Assembly: GCA_964036665.1 (NCBI GenBank)
Contig: OZ038533.1
Coordinates: forward strand, 4,822,001-4,886,000
Direction of reading: 5' to 3'
DNA from: Gordius sp. MW1
Lineage: Eukaryota; Nematomorpha; Gordioida; Gordea; Gordiidae
Length of the DNA: 64,000 bases
The notes beneath the pieces are model-generated. The model worked only from the letters and a program-made list of their open reading frames with translations. It was not told the DNA's origin and did not search any database. The translations under genes were made by a program, and so were the position numbers. Below, one piece after another: positions 20,079 to 32,200 of the stretch (the stretch's first letter is position 1; every line of letters begins with the position of its first letter).

Positions 20079-23000
20079 ATGAAGTTTCTTCTGTTCCAGC
20101 CACGTACGTTTATTTTTAAATCCCTATGCCCAACTTGTGAGCGACGAATGTGCCTTGATAAACACAGTTGTTTTTGGATTCATGGCCCTGTGTCTGCAAG
20201 ACCCCCCCGCCTACCAATTTCACCCCTAGCTTCTAATTTTGGAGAGGCTCCCCAAATGCCAATCTCTAACCCCGTCATCCTTCACCTTTACAATACTTTC
20301 CATTAATTAATCAACCACCTCACTCATCATGGAGCAAATCTTTTTTAATCAATTCTTCCTCCCTTAACACTATATCTAGAATCCCAAGAGGAGCCAGACC
20401 TTCCATCCAACATTTTCTACTAAACTATTCACTTCTAATATTAAAAACCCTTATAACTTAACTAATTGGGACAATCTTTTTAAATTCTCATACCATATCC
20501 TCTTTGTTAGGGGACCTAATGAACATCATTAATCTAATATCATCAAAAAATCCCTTCTGTGTTTTGATTGTGTTCTCATTAAGTGCACAAGTAAAAAAAC
20601 CTTTCCACAAATTTTTATTAACCAAACTTCAAAGCATTATCTCAAATAAAATTAATAATTTCAACCCAAAAACCGCCCTTAGAGCTTTTTATGATAACAA
20701 CTCAATTGCCCTCTGCTGCCCTGACTCAAAGAGCTGAATCAAAAACATCTACTTGCATCCTCAGTCAGTATATACCCTACATCTCTATCATCTATAGTGC
20801 TTGAGTCTTCAGACACTCTTGAAGCCCTTAACTCTTTCCTTCGGAGTCCGCAGCCGGACTTGACGGCAAGATTTACTAGGCTAAGTGATTTAAACACGAA
20901 CCCTCTTTGAATTCTATTACTTTTTATGGAATATCATTGTTAATGGATTATTTCCTCATACAATTATCCCAATTTTATTCGGTGCAAAGCGTGTCGTCAA
21001 GTCGGATAACTCAGTTAGACCATTGCCGTTGGAAGTAGAGTTGTTAATTTGCTTCAACTCTAGCTACCATCTGCTCGAGTTTCTGCTCGGCCCTCGAGCA
21101 TTTTTATATGCTACTGTTCTGCCTAGTGCACCGAACAACGAGCACATATTAAGCTAACGCGCATATTAAGCAACTCAGTGTGCGTGCTCGCGTCTGGAGT
21201 TTAAAGCAAGTTAGCAATTTACCAACTCTAGTTGGAAGTCTTTTTCGCCGAATTATATCTAAAATACTCTGCAAACTCATGAAACCCTCCTTATCCGCCA
21301 AGCTCAACTCGGTTTTGGAATTAAAGGCAGCTGTAACATATTCCCACCGAGTCCTGCCTCTCAAAATTAGATTTTGCCAATTAACAGCATTCGCAGAAAA
21401 ACCCCTATAATCTCTTTATTAGCTGAATTCACACAATTTTTGATTTACATTATATTAAGCTATGTTTCTACAACCAAGCTTTGGTTCGACGAATACGTCA
21501 TAGACTCGTCCATAGCTATCCAACAAGGAGATCCATTGGACCCTCTTAAATTTGGTTCCCTTCACAATCTAGTCAAGGCAATATCATCTCAGTGTACCCT
21601 TGATTTGAATGTTTGCTATCTCTACGACGCCACCCGTTGTGGCCACCCGGAGGAAATTAATGAAACCATTGAAATCATCGAAAATTTTGAACCTATTCTA
21701 AATTTTAAATTAAATTGGAAAATTGCGAAATTTAACAGGCCCCCAACACATTCGACTGTCCTATTTTTTAAATTTTTTTAATTATAGAGAGAGAAAACAT
21801 ACCTTTTGGGATCACCCATTTCCGGTGGCAAATCTCTTTTTAAATTTCTTCATAAAGATCTCGAAATTTTTAAAATCTAAAGCGGAACTTTTGAACTGCT
21901 TGCCTGCACATCACTTTTTTACTTAATCATAAACTATTTTAATATTTCAAAAATTAATCATTGTTTCCGCTCACCTGGTTCATATTAACACCCAAACGTT
22001 TTAATGTCGTACGAAGCCATTTTAAATTTTATTAAAGAGAATTTAGAATTCAACAGCAACAATTCGATTCAAGCTTCCTTACCAGCAAAATCAGGAGGAT
22101 TAGGAACGTCCCCTGGCAGCATATATCGCTAGCTGCTTCTATAGCCTCGTTCAAATCTGTCGAAGGTCTGATTTGTAGACTTACAATACAAACTCCGACC
22201 CTCTGCTAACCACCTTGGAGCTTTGAAATTAGAATGTTACCCCCGAGACCATTCAACCTCAAAATCCGAGACTGACCAATTGCGATTCTGGACTAGTATC
22301 GCGCTCCGTTAATAACCTCCTAACGAGCAGCGATGATAGCCAGCATTACAATCTAAGGTCCCTCGCTTTTGGTGGTCACGGGTGGCTTGAAGCATATCCC
22401 AAAAAATCTTTGGGAATGTTGCTTGACGACTTTGTTCTTTCATATTCTATAGCTTTAAGGTTGGGAGTTAGTTTCACCAAAGAGTTCCCTTGTCTGAATT
22501 GTCTTACCCTAGAAGACCAATAGGCTAGGCACCCTTTATATTGCCATAATACAAATACGTTAAAAACAATAAGCTGCCCTTAAAAAGGCAAAATTCCCTT
22601 TAATCCTTGAGCCGTCAGATCCTTCTCTGGAAGGTAGGATGAGCCCTGACGGTTTTTCTCTAGTCCTTTTATTCCTCAATTGGGATTTTACTTGCATTGA
22701 CTTTTGCTCCTTACCATTTTTATTCGACCCTATTTCCATCGCAGAAGGGCGTAAAACGACAAAATATCTGCCATTTTGGCATACAATATTTTTATTCCTG
22801 TTGTTGCCTCGTGCTCTGGTTCCTTTGGTAAGCAGGTAATGGATTTTTTTAAATAAATCGGAAAACATTCACCGAAATCTAAAATTCAACTAGAAAATCC
22901 TTTGCCGACTCTTGGCCTATTTTAGAAGATAATGATATAGATTGATCTTTATCGAATATGTGTCTTTTTGAATTACGCTTATATATGTAACTTTGTTTTC
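20079..23000 (+). pseudogene. Decayed LINE reverse transcriptase, right copy
   Basis: Same family as the left copy, opposite orientation, longer 5' part (CPTCERRMC near 20120; SVRPLPLE joined across the MITE to FRRIISKILCKLMKPSLS). Then IQQGDPLDPLKF, LNVCYLYDATRCGHPEE (catalytic YLDD changed to YLYD), PAHHFFT and the C-terminal region to about 22540. Numerous frame breaks. The 3' tail TTACGCTTATATATGTAAC mirrors the left copy. Confidence 0.8.
21036..21230. mobile_element. hAT-type MITE (TAGAGTTG family), copy 2, inside a LINE
   Basis: 195 bp, interior inverted relative to the copy at 11022. Ends TAGAGTTGTTAATTTGC / TTTACCAACTCTA with a perfect 8-bp duplication GTTGGAAG (21028-21035 and 21231-21238). 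Splits the LINE reverse transcriptase region, so it came after the LINE. Confidence 0.9.
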
Positions 23001-23642
23001 GTGAAAATAAACTTTTAACCACAAAAATAAGAATGACTTTTTTTACATAGACTTTTATTGCTAATAATAAAACTTGTATAAATAAAATGTGTAGACATTC
23101 TTGTTTTAAATAAGACGCAGATCATAATTTTCTTTTATGAAAAATGTTTAAGCCAAACTCATAATAAAGAAATCCACCCTATTGAATGCAAATTGGATTG
23201 AAGTACATTTATTAAACATCATAATTACACGCATTTTAGCTTTTCCTATGAGTTTCTAAAGTGGCCTCACAACCATTTTTGAGACATAATCATTTAATTT
23301 TGCAGCTGATGATTCTAAAAGTCTGTATGATTGCTTTAAATCATTGACCAGACCTACACTATATGTAACTACTTAATTTTATAAGTATTTGCACTTGTTT
23401 TAGATCAAAATAACTTTAACTTGCTTATGCATGCTTACATATTTGGGTTAAATAAAAAGTAACAATTTTATAGAAAGTTCGTTTTATTAATGGTCTCGTC
23501 GGATAAACTAACTTTCTTATACAATGGATTGAAAATTTCTGAGTCTATTTAATAATCTCATATATTTTTAAGATCACTCTAAAAGACACCCATAGAATAA
23601 TAATTTGGTCTTATGGCGTTATTTGATTAAAATTAGTCTTAG

Positions 23643-23835
23643 GCAGACATCGAAGCCTTATTGCGTCACCAAAGAAGTTACCTCTCGCCCCTCGACCACC
23701 AATGGCCCTACCCCCTCGTCTGCCGCGTTGCCTAGCAACCAGCAGCCCACCACTTCAGTATATAACGGTCATCGACGGGCGAGCCCTCGCACCTCACCCC
23801 ACGGCGCAACAACATCTCGTGGGGGTCAATCATGA
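23643..23835 (+). CDS. Terminal exon paired with 17201-17514
   Basis: Acceptor TTAGTCTTAG; the first G completes AGG with the AG left by the 17201 exon, then QTSKPYCVTKEVTSRPSTT and a Pro/Ser/Arg-rich end (ASPRTSPHG) to TGA at 23833-23835. The phase match across a 6.1-kb intron that holds the LINE pair is the main argument. No known domain. Confidence 0.55.
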
Positions 23836-24339
23836 GGGCGTGCTCCTTCCGCGCCCCGCCCTTCACACACGAACACGATAGCTCGCTCCATTTGTTATTA
23901 TGCGCGATCATTACTATTTTATCGTCGCTTGTCTCATTTTTCTACGATAAATGTATTATTGAGTTGAGATGATTGGACAATGTGTTATTTTATATAATGT
24001 CTTCTAATATGGATATTTCAGTCGTTTCATACTTTGATTGTTACACTTTAATTGAAAAAGATGTACTGAAACGATTTAAAAAGTTACAAATATAAAGTGA
24101 AAAGAGATTAAAATATATAAATCGGGCCTTCGGCCCTCGTGGGAAGGGGAGTAGGGGCAGGGAAGGGGGGGGGGCGACTCATCTATACTCCGTATAAACG
24201 TAGCATATTTGCTATGCAATTTATGGGCGAGAAAGGTAGGAAGGGGCAAGAATGCCTATAGGGGGGTATTAAATGCAAATTAATTAGTTATAGACCCTTG
24301 TAGGGGAGTGCATGGGTTATTATCAATGTTAACCAATTC
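23836..24339. other. 3' flank of the 23643 exon
   Basis: GC-rich for about 60 nt after the stop, then AT-rich. A hairpin-like GGGCCTTCGGCCC near 24124 and a G tract near 24165; one reverse copy of the TTGCTATGCAATTTATGGGC dispersed repeat at 24200. No further gene seen. Confidence 0.4.
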
Positions 24340-26760
24340 AAAAACGAAAAAAAATTTCGATTTATTTGGCAAATGGTCATTTTTTCCATTGGTCAGTAGC
24401 CTGCGGACGATCAAAAAGTCATATTATCAATGATATTAACAAGAACAAAATATTAATTTAATTTAAAAAAAAAAGGTTTGCCCTCTCCCGAGCTTGAACC
24501 CGGGATATCCAGGTCACCCTGTTTACAAGCCGTGCGCTATTACCCGTCACACCATGCTGGTATTAAAATAGTAGAAGTTATTATGTTATTTATATAGATA
24601 ATGAAATAATAAAGTTCTGTTTTATGTTTAGAAAATCAATATATTTCATCGGTCAGTAGCCAGCGGACGGTCAAAAAGTCAAATTATCAATGGTATTAAC
24701 AAGAACATAATATTAATTTAATTTTAAAGAAAAAAAATTAAAATAAAAATTCCTTTTAGTTTTAAAAAAGGGCTAAATTCTGAAACTACCCGCCCGATTC
24801 GCTCGAATCTTTACCCGTAGGTGCCCAGGGCGGCCAGGGGTAAAATAGCCTTTTCAGATTCCTAAAATACCTTTTCGTTTTAAAAATATCGGACATTTCC
24901 CGGCCACACGTGCGGTGTAATATCTATAACACGTAGAAAATTTTACTAATTATATAAACTTACGCGCGCCATCTAATAAAGTACAATTCGTGTTTTAATA
25001 GTTTAATAGTAGATTTAATTAGAAAGAACGGGCTATGATTATACCTTTGAAGGAGGTTTCGAATTTTGTGTTAGTTTCTATCAATATATTGTATCGTAAA
25101 TTAGAATCTAATACCTATATTTTTTTAACTATTACTTTTTAGGTTTTCTATGAAATCACAATCTAATTAAATGAAATATGTTAACCCAATAAAAAAATAT
25201 ATATGCATTTATAAGGTTAAAAATATATATTACATAGTTGGCTGTCTGTTAGACCATCTATAATAAATTTTTAGGTTATATATAAAATTTGGCCAATGGT
25301 CATTTTTTTTCATTGGTCAGTACCAACAGATACTCTATAAGTCAATGATAGCCAAAAAAAACGGAAAAAAAAATTTTTGATGCTCACTTTGGCCAATGGT
25401 CATTTTTTTCCATTGGTCAGCAGCAAGTGGACGGCCAAAAAGTCATATTATCAATGGTATTAACAGGAACAATCATAAGAGTCAAAAAAAAACGGAAAAA
25501 AAATTTAGATTCACAATTTGGCCAATAGTCATTTTTTTCCATTGGTCAGCAGCCAGGACACGGTAAAAGTGGATATAAATTCATAAGAGTCAAAAAAAAC
25601 GAAAAAACAATTTTCGAATCACATTTTGGCCAATGGTCATTTTTTTCCATTGGTCAGCAGCCAGGACACGGTAAAAGTGGATATAAATTCATAATAGTCA
25701 AAATAAAACGAAAAAAAATTTTTCGAATCACATTTTGGGCAATGGTCATTTTTTTTCATTGGTCAGCAGCCAACGGACGGCCAAAAAGTCACAATAGCAA
25801 TGGTAGTAACAGGAACAATCATAATAGTCAAAAAAAAACGAAAAAAATACGATACACATTTTGGCCAATGGTCATTTTTTTCCATTGGTCAGCAGCCAGC
25901 GGACGGCCAAAAAGTCTTATTATCAATGGTAGTAACAAGAACATTCATAAGAGTCAAAAAAAACTCCGGGATTCGAACCCACAAACTAGTTAAATTAATT
26001 AAAATTAAAAGTAAACAGCGTGAGAAGACATTCGATGCGTGACAAGACATTCGGTGCAAGACACCGAAGAGCGTGACAATATATAGATAATGAAACATAG
26101 ACCCTTGTAGGGGAGGGCATAGGGTAATTATCAATGTTAAATAATTCAAAAACGAAAAAAAATTTCGATTTATACTTTGGCCAATGGTCATTTTTTTCAT
26201 TGGTCAGTAGCCAGCGGACGGCCAAAAGGTCACATTATCAATGGTATTAACAAGAACAATATATTAATTTAATTTAAAAAATAAATAAAAATTTTGCCCT
26301 CTCCGGGATTCGAACCCACATTAGTAAAGGCATAGGGTTTGGTAAGGGGCACAGGGACCCATATCAGTAAAGGCATAGGCTTTGGTAAGGGGCACAGGGA
26401 CCCATATCAGTAGAGGCGTAGGCCCTTGTAGGAAAGGGCATAGGGTAATTATCAATGTTAACCTATTCAAAGACGAAAAAATACCATAAATTGCATATAG
26501 CAATTAAAAATTTCGCTTTATTTGGCCAATGGTCATTTTTTTCATTGGTCAGTAGCCAGCGGATGGTCAAAAATTCATATTATCAATGGTATTAACAAGA
26601 ACAAAATATTAATTTAATTTAAAAAAATTCAAAAAAAAATTCGTCCTCTCCCTGGCTTGAACCCGGGATATCCAGGTCACAAAGCTGGCGCCAATAACTT
26701 GGTGGACGACGGACGACGGACAACCAAAAACGAGCCCATAAATTGCATAGCAATTAATAT
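24340..26760 (-). repeat. Cluster of tRNA-derived SINE-like repeats
   Basis: About ten units of a module with an inverted-repeat core (CCAATGG, TCATTTTTTT, CCATTGG) followed by GTCAGTAGCCAGCGGACGG-type sequence, at about 24368, 24643, 25291, 25391, 25520, 25628, 25738, 25863, 26179 and 26524. Four units carry a pol III B box (GGTTCGAATCC or close) on the - strand near 24495, 25970, 26305 and 26655, next to GGAGAGGGC. Short open frames here are repeat-derived. Confidence 0.72.
24481..24556 (-). repeat. tRNA-like SINE head with A and B boxes
   Basis: Reads on the - strand TGGTGTGACGGG (A-box-like), then GGCTTGTAAACAGG (anticodon-like loop) and CCCGGGTTCAAGCTCGGG (B box, T arm one base too long). 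The acceptor stem cannot be closed, so this is a SINE head rather than a working tRNA gene. Confidence 0.55.
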
Positions 26761-27780
26761 TAATAAGCAAAAGCCATTTATTTTGGTTTTTTCAATACAA
26801 ATTTTCGTAAGTTGGTATCATATAGTATCGAAACTTCCAAAATTCCTCCTTAAGCAAAGGCTAAAATATATCTATCCTAAGATCGTTGATAATAGTTAAT
26901 GGGATTAATTAGCATTAACTTTATTTTATGGGCAGAATTTTGTCTATTTAAAGCATCTGTTTTTACCTAAAAATCGGATCTTTGTTGTCCTTTTAAATCA
27001 AGATTCGCTTAAACATTTAGAAATAAAGGTTTCTTCACATTTATTAATATGCCTTATAGCTAAATAAAGGTCTCTCTTGTACAACGTCACCCAAGTTATC
27101 TCTATGAAAACTATGAGTCATTTATTTAATATTATGATTGTATTGTAAATAAATTATTAAACTATTAAAAGTAGACAACACAATTTCGCTTGTTATTCTA
27201 GGATATCGGCGAGGATGTGTTAAAAGGGAAATTTAGCCTGTTTATATCGTACCCTTCCCCTACATTTTAAATTTTTTGCAAAAAGGTATAAAAATGTAGT
27301 TTCATTAATTATTTTTAATTACGGTGTTCTAATATATATTTTTTATTTCAATGTTCCCGTAAACCTATTTGTCTTTTAACTTTATTTTTTTATTCCACGG
27401 TGCTCATCTAAGCTGTTCGAAAACAGAATTAAGCTAGTAATAATACACATGCAAAATAAACAAAAAAGGGTATAAAATAATAAAAAAAAACTTAATTTCA
27501 TATTCATCGTGGGCTAAAGATTATGTGTCTGATATAGCTTGTTGTATTTCGCTCTAGGTATACCAATTTTCTATTACAAAAAACCGGGCGAATTTTTTAC
27601 TTCCCTATTAATTTAAAAATAGCCATCGTCTTCATGTCAAAAGTGGCGGAACCGAAGCCACTTTGGGTAAAAGTTTAAATTATCATCTTACCCGAATATA
27701 TTTACAATCACATGCGTTCTAAAGCTATAAATAAACTTTTGCTAAGATAAGAGTGGCGGGTTAAATAAAATGATCCACAA
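26761..27780. other. AT-rich intergenic DNA upstream of the SLC22 gene
   Basis: No exon or RNA gene recognised. Likely intergenic between the SINE cluster and the MITEs at 27.8-28.4 kb. Confidence 0.45.
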
Positions 27781-27931
27781 CATGGGCGTAGCCAGGATGG
27801 ATTTAGACGGGCGCAATGATGAATTAAGGAGTAGTAAAATGATAATTTTTGATTTTATTAAATTTTATAAGAATTTTTAGATTTAGAGGGGGACAGTTGC
27901 CCCTCCTTGCCACGCACTGGCTACGCCTATG
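27781..27931. mobile_element. GGGCGTAGCC foldback MITE, copy 3
   Basis: CATGGGCGTAGCCAGGATGG ... CTGGCTACGCCTATG. Confidence 0.8.
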
Positions 27932-28228
27932 ATCAACGATATAAAAGTCATAATGATTCGAATGAAGTTGAGTGAAGTGCCTAAACTTTCACAAGAAGCC
28001 TGATAAATAAATGGATAAATAGAGGATAAAAAATAAAGAGTGCATAAATATAAAGGAAAATAAGCTATTTTTAAAGATTGCATAATAGCATGTTTTAGCA
28101 GTCTATGTCTTACAAGATTGACTAAAAATAAGCAGCAAAAGACAACAAAATATAGAAAACCATGGAATCCCAAATTTTGAAAAGGAGAAAGATTAATCTG
28201 ATAAAATTATTGGTATTCGGCACATATT

Positions 28229-28387
28229 CATGGGCGTATCCAGCAATAGAATTAGTCGAGGGCAACAATAATTAGGGAGGGGCAGAACGATAATTTTTTG
28301 ATTAGCCATAATTATAATAAATTGCAAAGAATTTTTGGATATAGAGGGGAACAGTCACCGCTCCCAGCCTGGTCCTTGCTACCCATG
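28229..28387. mobile_element. GGGCGTAGCC foldback MITE, copy 4
   Basis: CATGGGCGTATCCAGC ... CCTTGCTACCCATG, with family interior AATTAGGGAGGGGCAGAACG. Confidence 0.72.
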
Positions 28388-28889
28388 CACAAATTACATT
28401 ATTAACTGCATAATTTAGCGATACGATATAATTACGATTTTCTAAAAAAAATAGTTTGATTATTTGTAATATTCGAGCCAGATTTTTAAAGAAGATATAT
28501 TTTGTTTATAGATTTAGGTTTAGTAAGGAGTTAAATATTGTAATTCTTTAATACATAGTAAAAAAAGAACTGTTTTCCACAAAAGCCTCGTATACCTATA
28601 CTGATTGTCTATTTTTTGTACACAAGTATGGGATATAGAGGTCTTTTTTTTGTAAATCATAAAGTCAACAGCTTAATTGTCTCAAAGATGTTCTATTCCA
28701 TGCAAACGATTAGTTCTTAAAAATTCCTGAGACTAATTTTTTATTCCTTATTTTAGCTTGTAATAAAAGCTTGGCATTATTATCATATTTATTATGAAAA
28801 GGATTAATAAAATTTTACCCTAATCTAAGAGAAGCAGCTGTTTTTTGTACCCCAATGCGAACAGTAAAATTCAAATTTTAAATAATCAT

Positions 28890-29210
28890 ATGGCTTTAGA
28901 TGAAATAATTACAGAACTTGGATTTGGTCTGTATCAATTGAAGAATTATATCTTAGCGTCTCAGTTAATGCTGTTTCAGGCATGTCAAATGTTTATTGTA
29001 ACGTTTGTTGGCAGAAAAATTCCATACCATTGTAAAAATATTTCCCCTTCAAACATTTCATGGACTCCTTTGCAAATTCATAATATGAAATTTGAGACAA
29101 ATTACACATATGATAAATGTAGTATGTATGAAAGTATTGTAAATCACACAGTGGTACCATGTAAATATGGATGGGAATATCAAATGCCTAAAACATCTAT
29201 AGTTGCTGAG
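28890..29210 (+). CDS. SLC22 transporter exon 1 (TM1 and first extracellular loop)
   Basis: ATG then ALDEIITELGFGLYQLKNY, TM1 (ILASQLMLFQACQMFIVTF), loop with three NxS/T sites and several Cys, ending VPCKYGWEYQMPKTSIVAE. Donor GTTAAC, phase 0. 107 codons. Confidence 0.88.
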
Positions 29211-32200
29211 GTTAACTAATTATCTGCTATTTTATAAACTTGCAATTATAAATTATGTCACTGAAATCTTAATATCTAGAATCATTTAGAATCCATTTTT
29301 TAATTTAAACCTTGAATTAAGCTTACTACTAAAAAGAAATAATTAACAAAAATCATTTTAAAAATCATCTTTTTGTCTCTCCTCTCCATAAATCACAAAT
29401 TTATACGCATTATAATTAATGGCTAGGCCTTTAACATTTATTTTTCTATAAAGTTCTTCATAAAAATATACAATGTGAAAAGTGATTTATATATTAAATA
29501 CAAAACAAAAATAATTTATAAATGATTTGACGTCATAAAAATATTGCAAGTAAAACTTTTAAACTAAAATTCAGATTTAGAAAAAAATTATAGCATTCAT
29601 ACAAATATGCCATCCCATGTGTATAACAATTTTTTTGTTTACCTGCCCATGTAATTAGGTCATAGTTGTGTTTTTCTACCATGTTACATATCACGCTCTA
29701 TTCTGTTTATTTTTGCATAGTGGATTATAAATAGATTGCAAACTTGCTTCAAACAAAATTATGAAACACACTCTTTACCCGTCAACAGATTTATAAATAG
29801 ATGTTAACCAATTTTGAATTTTAAATGAGGAGATTTTACAATTTTTACATAACAAGTTATAATATTAAACATTTTGCAGGACTGAGAATCTTTTGTTTTA
29901 TTTAAAAGTAAATGGCCAGTTAAAAATTACCTTAAAAATTATATTCAGAATAAAATTATATGTAAACTATCTATCCCAAATTTGATTTTTGCATCCATTT
30001 AAAATTCCCCATTTTTACGCGTTATTCTGTTGAAGTCTACTAACCTTCTTTCTAGTTAAACTTTAATAAATGAAAGATCTATCCCCAGCTTAGCTTTAAC
30101 AGCTATAACTTTTTAGCTTGTACGGATGGACAGTTGCTGACAGATGATTGGAAGTTATAAATATTCGGCAACACTTCCAGTATCGTAAAGTTTCGACATG
30201 TAGAATTTTGCGAACGCAAAAATATTTTTTTTTTAAATTTTTTATTTATTTATCTCATCTTCACAAAATATGCATTTTAAAAAAATAAATTAATGATTAT
30301 TAAATTTAAAAAAATCTGAGTAAATTTGGTTGTAAGCAATTTAAGAATTTATGAGCGTAGCTAGGAATTAAAGGCCGAAGGTCAATATTTTTGATAATGA
30401 TTTAGGGACGGGTAAATTACAATATAGGTTTAGAAATTTTAACCAAAATTTTGTTTATTTATTAAAATTTTAGGATTTTAAGGCGAGCAATGCCTATGAA
30501 ATAATATCCTATTGATAGTATTTAGCCGATTTGGTAACAACGCCATTTGGTTACCAGCAGGTCAAAAAATTAATATATATCAAAACGACACGAAAAAATA
30601 ATTTTTGTACGATTAGACCAAGTAAAATTGAAACGCTTGAAATTTTTGCATTAAAATTTAAAAGTGCATTGCCATTTTCGTGGCTTAACCATGGGGGTTT
30701 CCAGCATTAAAATTAGAAGGGGGCAATAATGATTTATGGATGGGCAAAATGATCATTTTTTGATATTTTAGCCATATTTTTAATAAATTTTATCGAATTT
30801 TTGGATTTAGAGGGGGCAGCCGCCCCTCCCTGCCCCCCCCCCCCCCCTTGGCTAGGCCCATGGTTTTAGCATAGTAAAGCTTTATTTTAAATTTTTTTTA
30901 GCAATTACAGCTAAGTTTTTGTGAGATGTAGAGGAGCCAAGAGTAAAGATATGTTATTTATCTAAACGTGGGGTTTGATTTTAAAATAATTTTAGTTGAA
31001 ATATATTTAAAATTATACATGGGCGTAGCTAGGATTGGATTAAGAAGGGGGCAATAATGATTTAGGGAGGAGAAAAATGATCATTTTTTGAAATTTTAGT
31101 CATGATTATATAAAATTTTAAAAAAAATTTAAATTTATAAGGGGGCAGCTACGCCCATGAAATCATACCTTAATTGGTGTGTTTTTTATTCCTATAAATT
31201 TACTTTCTTTTCCTCAATCGTGTATAATTTTGTTCATGAAGCTAGTGGGGTCTATTTGACCCCACATATTAACCTTTTCTCTAATCACACTTTATAAAAT
31301 TAATAAAAGAATTCAATCATTCGCCAACATTTTTCTGCGTTCTCATTATAATTAATTGACCCCAGGTTTAGTCCCTCTTTTGTATGAAATTTGATTTTTT
31401 TGCGGTCTAATCGTATTATACCCATTTATTGCGGCGAACCCTTCCAATATATCCTTTTGTTTGCTTAGCTTTAGCTGTTTTTTAGCTCGCTTTTTAAGGG
31501 GGTTTTTGCCAATAATATTTTTTGGAGGTTGATAAAATAAAAGATACACGAGCATAGTTATAACAAAAAAGGAAGTTTTATTTGTCCCCCCCCCTTCATT
31601 TAAACTTTTTTATTTTTAGTTCAAAAAAATATTGTTAAAACCCCAAAAAATAAAGTTGATAAGGTAGTGTACGAGCATTAAAATAAGTTTGTCCTTAATT
31701 AGGTGGATTTTATAAAAAAAAAATTAACGATTTTTAAAATACTTCTGTCAATATTCGCAACTGTACCCTATTATAAATAATTTGTTAATTTTTAGTGTGG
31801 CTATTCACGGGCGTAGCCAAGGAGGGGGGGGGGCAGGGAGGGGCGGCTGCCCTCCCCCCTAAATTCAAAAATTTGTTGAAATTTATTAAAAAAAAATAAA
31901 TGCTAAAATTTCAAAAAATTACTTTTTCCCCTCTCTAAATCATTAGTGCCCCCCCCCTCAAATTCCAATGCTGGCTACCCCCATGTGCCTATTCTTGGAC
32001 GGTATATCATTTGAAATCACAAAATTATACGGAAATAGTTGGTTTGGTATTAAAATAGGTGTGGGGCCCATATAACCCCACATTTAAACGATTCTAATCT
32101 TCACCCTTCTACGACTGTCAAATTTTTGACAACAATGTTAAATTCTAGTAGAATAGCATAGCAATTAAATTTTTTCATTTTTTGACAGCGCTCGACTTGG

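Noticed and set aside
24481-24556. Functional tRNA gene
   Set aside because: A and B boxes are present, but the T arm is one base too long and no acceptor stem can be closed; the context is a SINE-like cluster.
25742-26225. Overlapping open frames of 76-103 codons on both strands
   Set aside because: They arise from the repeated CCAATGG modules; the same peptide repeats follow the DNA repeat.
24340-26760. CRISPR array
   Set aside because: Units are long, unevenly spaced and carry pol III boxes; the genome is an animal one.
27883-28173. 96-codon open frame on the - strand with hydrophobic residues
   Set aside because: Starts inside a MITE and has no family resemblance or splice context; AT-rich hydrophobic frames are common by chance here.
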